A program made the translations under genes and the position numbers. A model generated the notes under the pieces. The model saw only the letters and a list, made by a program, of their open reading frames with translations, searched no databases and was not told the origin of the DNA. From NCBI GenBank assembly GCA_029858145.1, contig JAOUFP010000150.1, positions 1 to 6,968 of the forward strand: a DNA stretch of 6,968 bases. The letters are read 5' to 3'. Shown here in pieces: positions 6,801 to 6,968 of this stretch (position 1 is its first letter; each line of letters opens with the position of its first letter). The DNA is from Nitrospirota bacterium. Lineage in GTDB: Bacteria; Nitrospirota; Thermodesulfovibrionia; Thermodesulfovibrionales; UBA6898.

Positions 6801-6968
6801 AGGATAGGTAATCTGGTCTTCGACAAGATCAGGGCTCCTGCCTGGCCATTCCGTGTATACGATTACCTGGGTATCACTCAGGTCAGGTATGGCATCCAGC
6901 GGCGTCTTTTTCAATGCCCAGTATCCCCATCCGGAGAGGAAAAGGACAAGCAAAAATATGATAAATTT
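3828..6968 (-). CDS. cusA: CusA-type heavy-metal RND efflux pump (Cu(I)/Ag(I)), 5' end outside window
   Basis: This is the inner-membrane proton-driven pump of a CusCBA-type tripartite system that expels Cu(I)/Ag(I) across the Gram-negative envelope. Visible are 1,046 residues and the stop; the frame runs open to 6968. By comparison with E. coli CusA (1,047 residues) about a dozen N-terminal residues are missing. The TTG at 6951-6953 is an internal codon, not the start. Counting from that TTG, the periplasmic methionine triad is Met552 (YMPVTVPG), Met602 (PLEMFE) and Met651 (LDMLATG), with spacings 50 and 49 identical to Met573/623/672 in E. coli. The transmembrane relay residues Asp389 (GAMVDAS), Glu933 (DAETGVV) and Lys976 (RIRPK) are present. 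Membrane segments lie near 1-12 (partial), 330-400, 428-485, 517-535 and 866-1029, flanking two large periplasmic domains. No cusB, cusC or cusF is within view; they would be expected upstream, beyond 6968. Specificity for Cu/Ag is inferred from the triad. Confidence 0.93.
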   Translation of the reverse strand, partial: KFIIFLLVLFLSGWGYWALKKTPLDAIPDLSDTQVIVYTEWPGRSPDLVEDQITYPITSTLLAAPKVQAVRGFSFLGSSFIYVIFEEGTDIYWGRSRVLEYLQSVRSKLPQEVNPVLGPDATSVGWGFSYAVVDETGKHDLSQLRSMQDWNIKLAIESVPGVSQVASVGGFVKQYQITIDPNRLAAYNVPLMKVMEAIRKSNSDVEGRVLDFSGIEYMVRGRGYVKSVADLENVVVGTNGLGTPVLLRDISNVQLGPEIRRGLLDLDGKGEVAGGIVVVRFGENVLNVIERVKEKINRDIQPSLPEGVRVVTTYDRSDLIHRSIDTLKEEILKLTIAVSAVCIVFLFHLPSAFVVILTLPIAIIISFICIYYLGVTSNIMSLSGIAIAVGAMVDASIIMVENAHKKLEDWEHTGRTGSRTEVIIDAAKEVGPSLFFSLLVITVGFLPVFTLQAQAGRLFKPLAYTKTFAMLFSAFLAITLTPVLMTIFIKGKIRSEEENPVSVILRKIYEPVARLALRFKKSVILLALIIMGITVYPYMKLGSEFMPPLDEGTLFYMPVTVPGASISEVSRLLTLQDKLLMEIPEVAQVFGKGGRAETATDPAPLEMFETVINLKPESEWREGMNVEKLKNEMNEKLTIPGVANSFTMPIKARLDMLATGIRTPVGVKVLGPKLNVLEKVSMDVENAMRNIPGTRSAFAERVTTGYFLDIKPRRTEIARYGLAIDDVQAIIASALGGMNLTVTVEGRERYPVNVRYARELRNDIESIKRILVPVNMGGVSLAMGGPSVTPGIAQIPLGEIADIQIVKGPTQIKSEEGLLANYVYVDFSGRDVGGYVEEAKKNVASMVKLPDGYRLQWSGEYEYLVKTHQRLKLVIPLTVLVIFVLIYLNTNSMIKTLIVLLAVPFSLVGSFWLLYLLNYNMSIAVWVGIIALAGLDAETGVVMLLYLDLAYEQWKKEGRLNTIAELRDAVMYGAVKRIRPKIMTVSVILAGLVPILFSHGTGADVMKRIAAPMVGGVITSTILELVIYPAIYMLWKGRSLKAGATE

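Noticed and set aside
6951..6953. TTG as the start codon of the pump gene
   Set aside because: The frame continues upstream to the window edge with CusA-like hydrophobic residues (KFIIF), so this is an internal leucine codon.

Overview
This is a 6,968-base window from a bacterial chromosome. All six genes lie on the minus strand, so transcription runs from high to low coordinates. The four genes after the efflux pump keep the order trmFO-xerC-hslV-hslU. That order is well known in Firmicutes and is also found in Deltaproteobacteria-like and Nitrospirota-like genomes. A CusA-type pump implies a Gram-negative envelope, and base composition looks near 50% GC by eye. I would guess Nitrospirota or Desulfobacterota-like, but only as a weak inference. 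No mobile element, CRISPR array, tRNA or rRNA was seen.

Layout in transcription order: a heavy-metal RND efflux pump of the CusA type (6968 to 3828; its first dozen or so residues lie beyond the window); a 37-bp AT-rich gap with a near-consensus sigma-70-type promoter; a 75-residue two-helix membrane protein of unknown function (3790 to 3563); trmFO, the folate-dependent tRNA m5U54 methyltransferase (3549 to 2230); xerC, a tyrosine recombinase (2233 to 1349, overlapping trmFO by 4 bp as ATGA); a 144-bp gap with a possible extended -10 promoter and a small palindrome; hslV, the proteasome-like peptidase (1204 to 674); and hslU, its AAA+ unfoldase (672 to the window edge, separated from hslV by one base).

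The small protein, trmFO and xerC look like one transcription unit started by the promoter at 3798-3826. hslVU may be read through from it or use its own promoter. The CusA gene appears to end a separate upstream metal-efflux unit.

The most notable feature is in hslU. The frame that begins normally ends at a TGA after 223 codons, about half the family length and before Walker B. Just upstream, in the correct phase, is A-AAA-AAG, the -1 frameshift heptamer known from dnaX. Slipping back one base restores an HslU-like reading (GKVPEAL) that is open to the window edge. This is either a one-base homopolymer deletion (real or a sequencing error) or a programmed frameshift. The missing downstream sequence prevents a decision. 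A second observation is that the small membrane gene and trmFO both lack a Shine-Dalgarno sequence and have -10 hexamers placed so that transcription could begin at or beside the ATG. That suggests leaderless messages, whereas hslV and hslU have strong Shine-Dalgarno sites.
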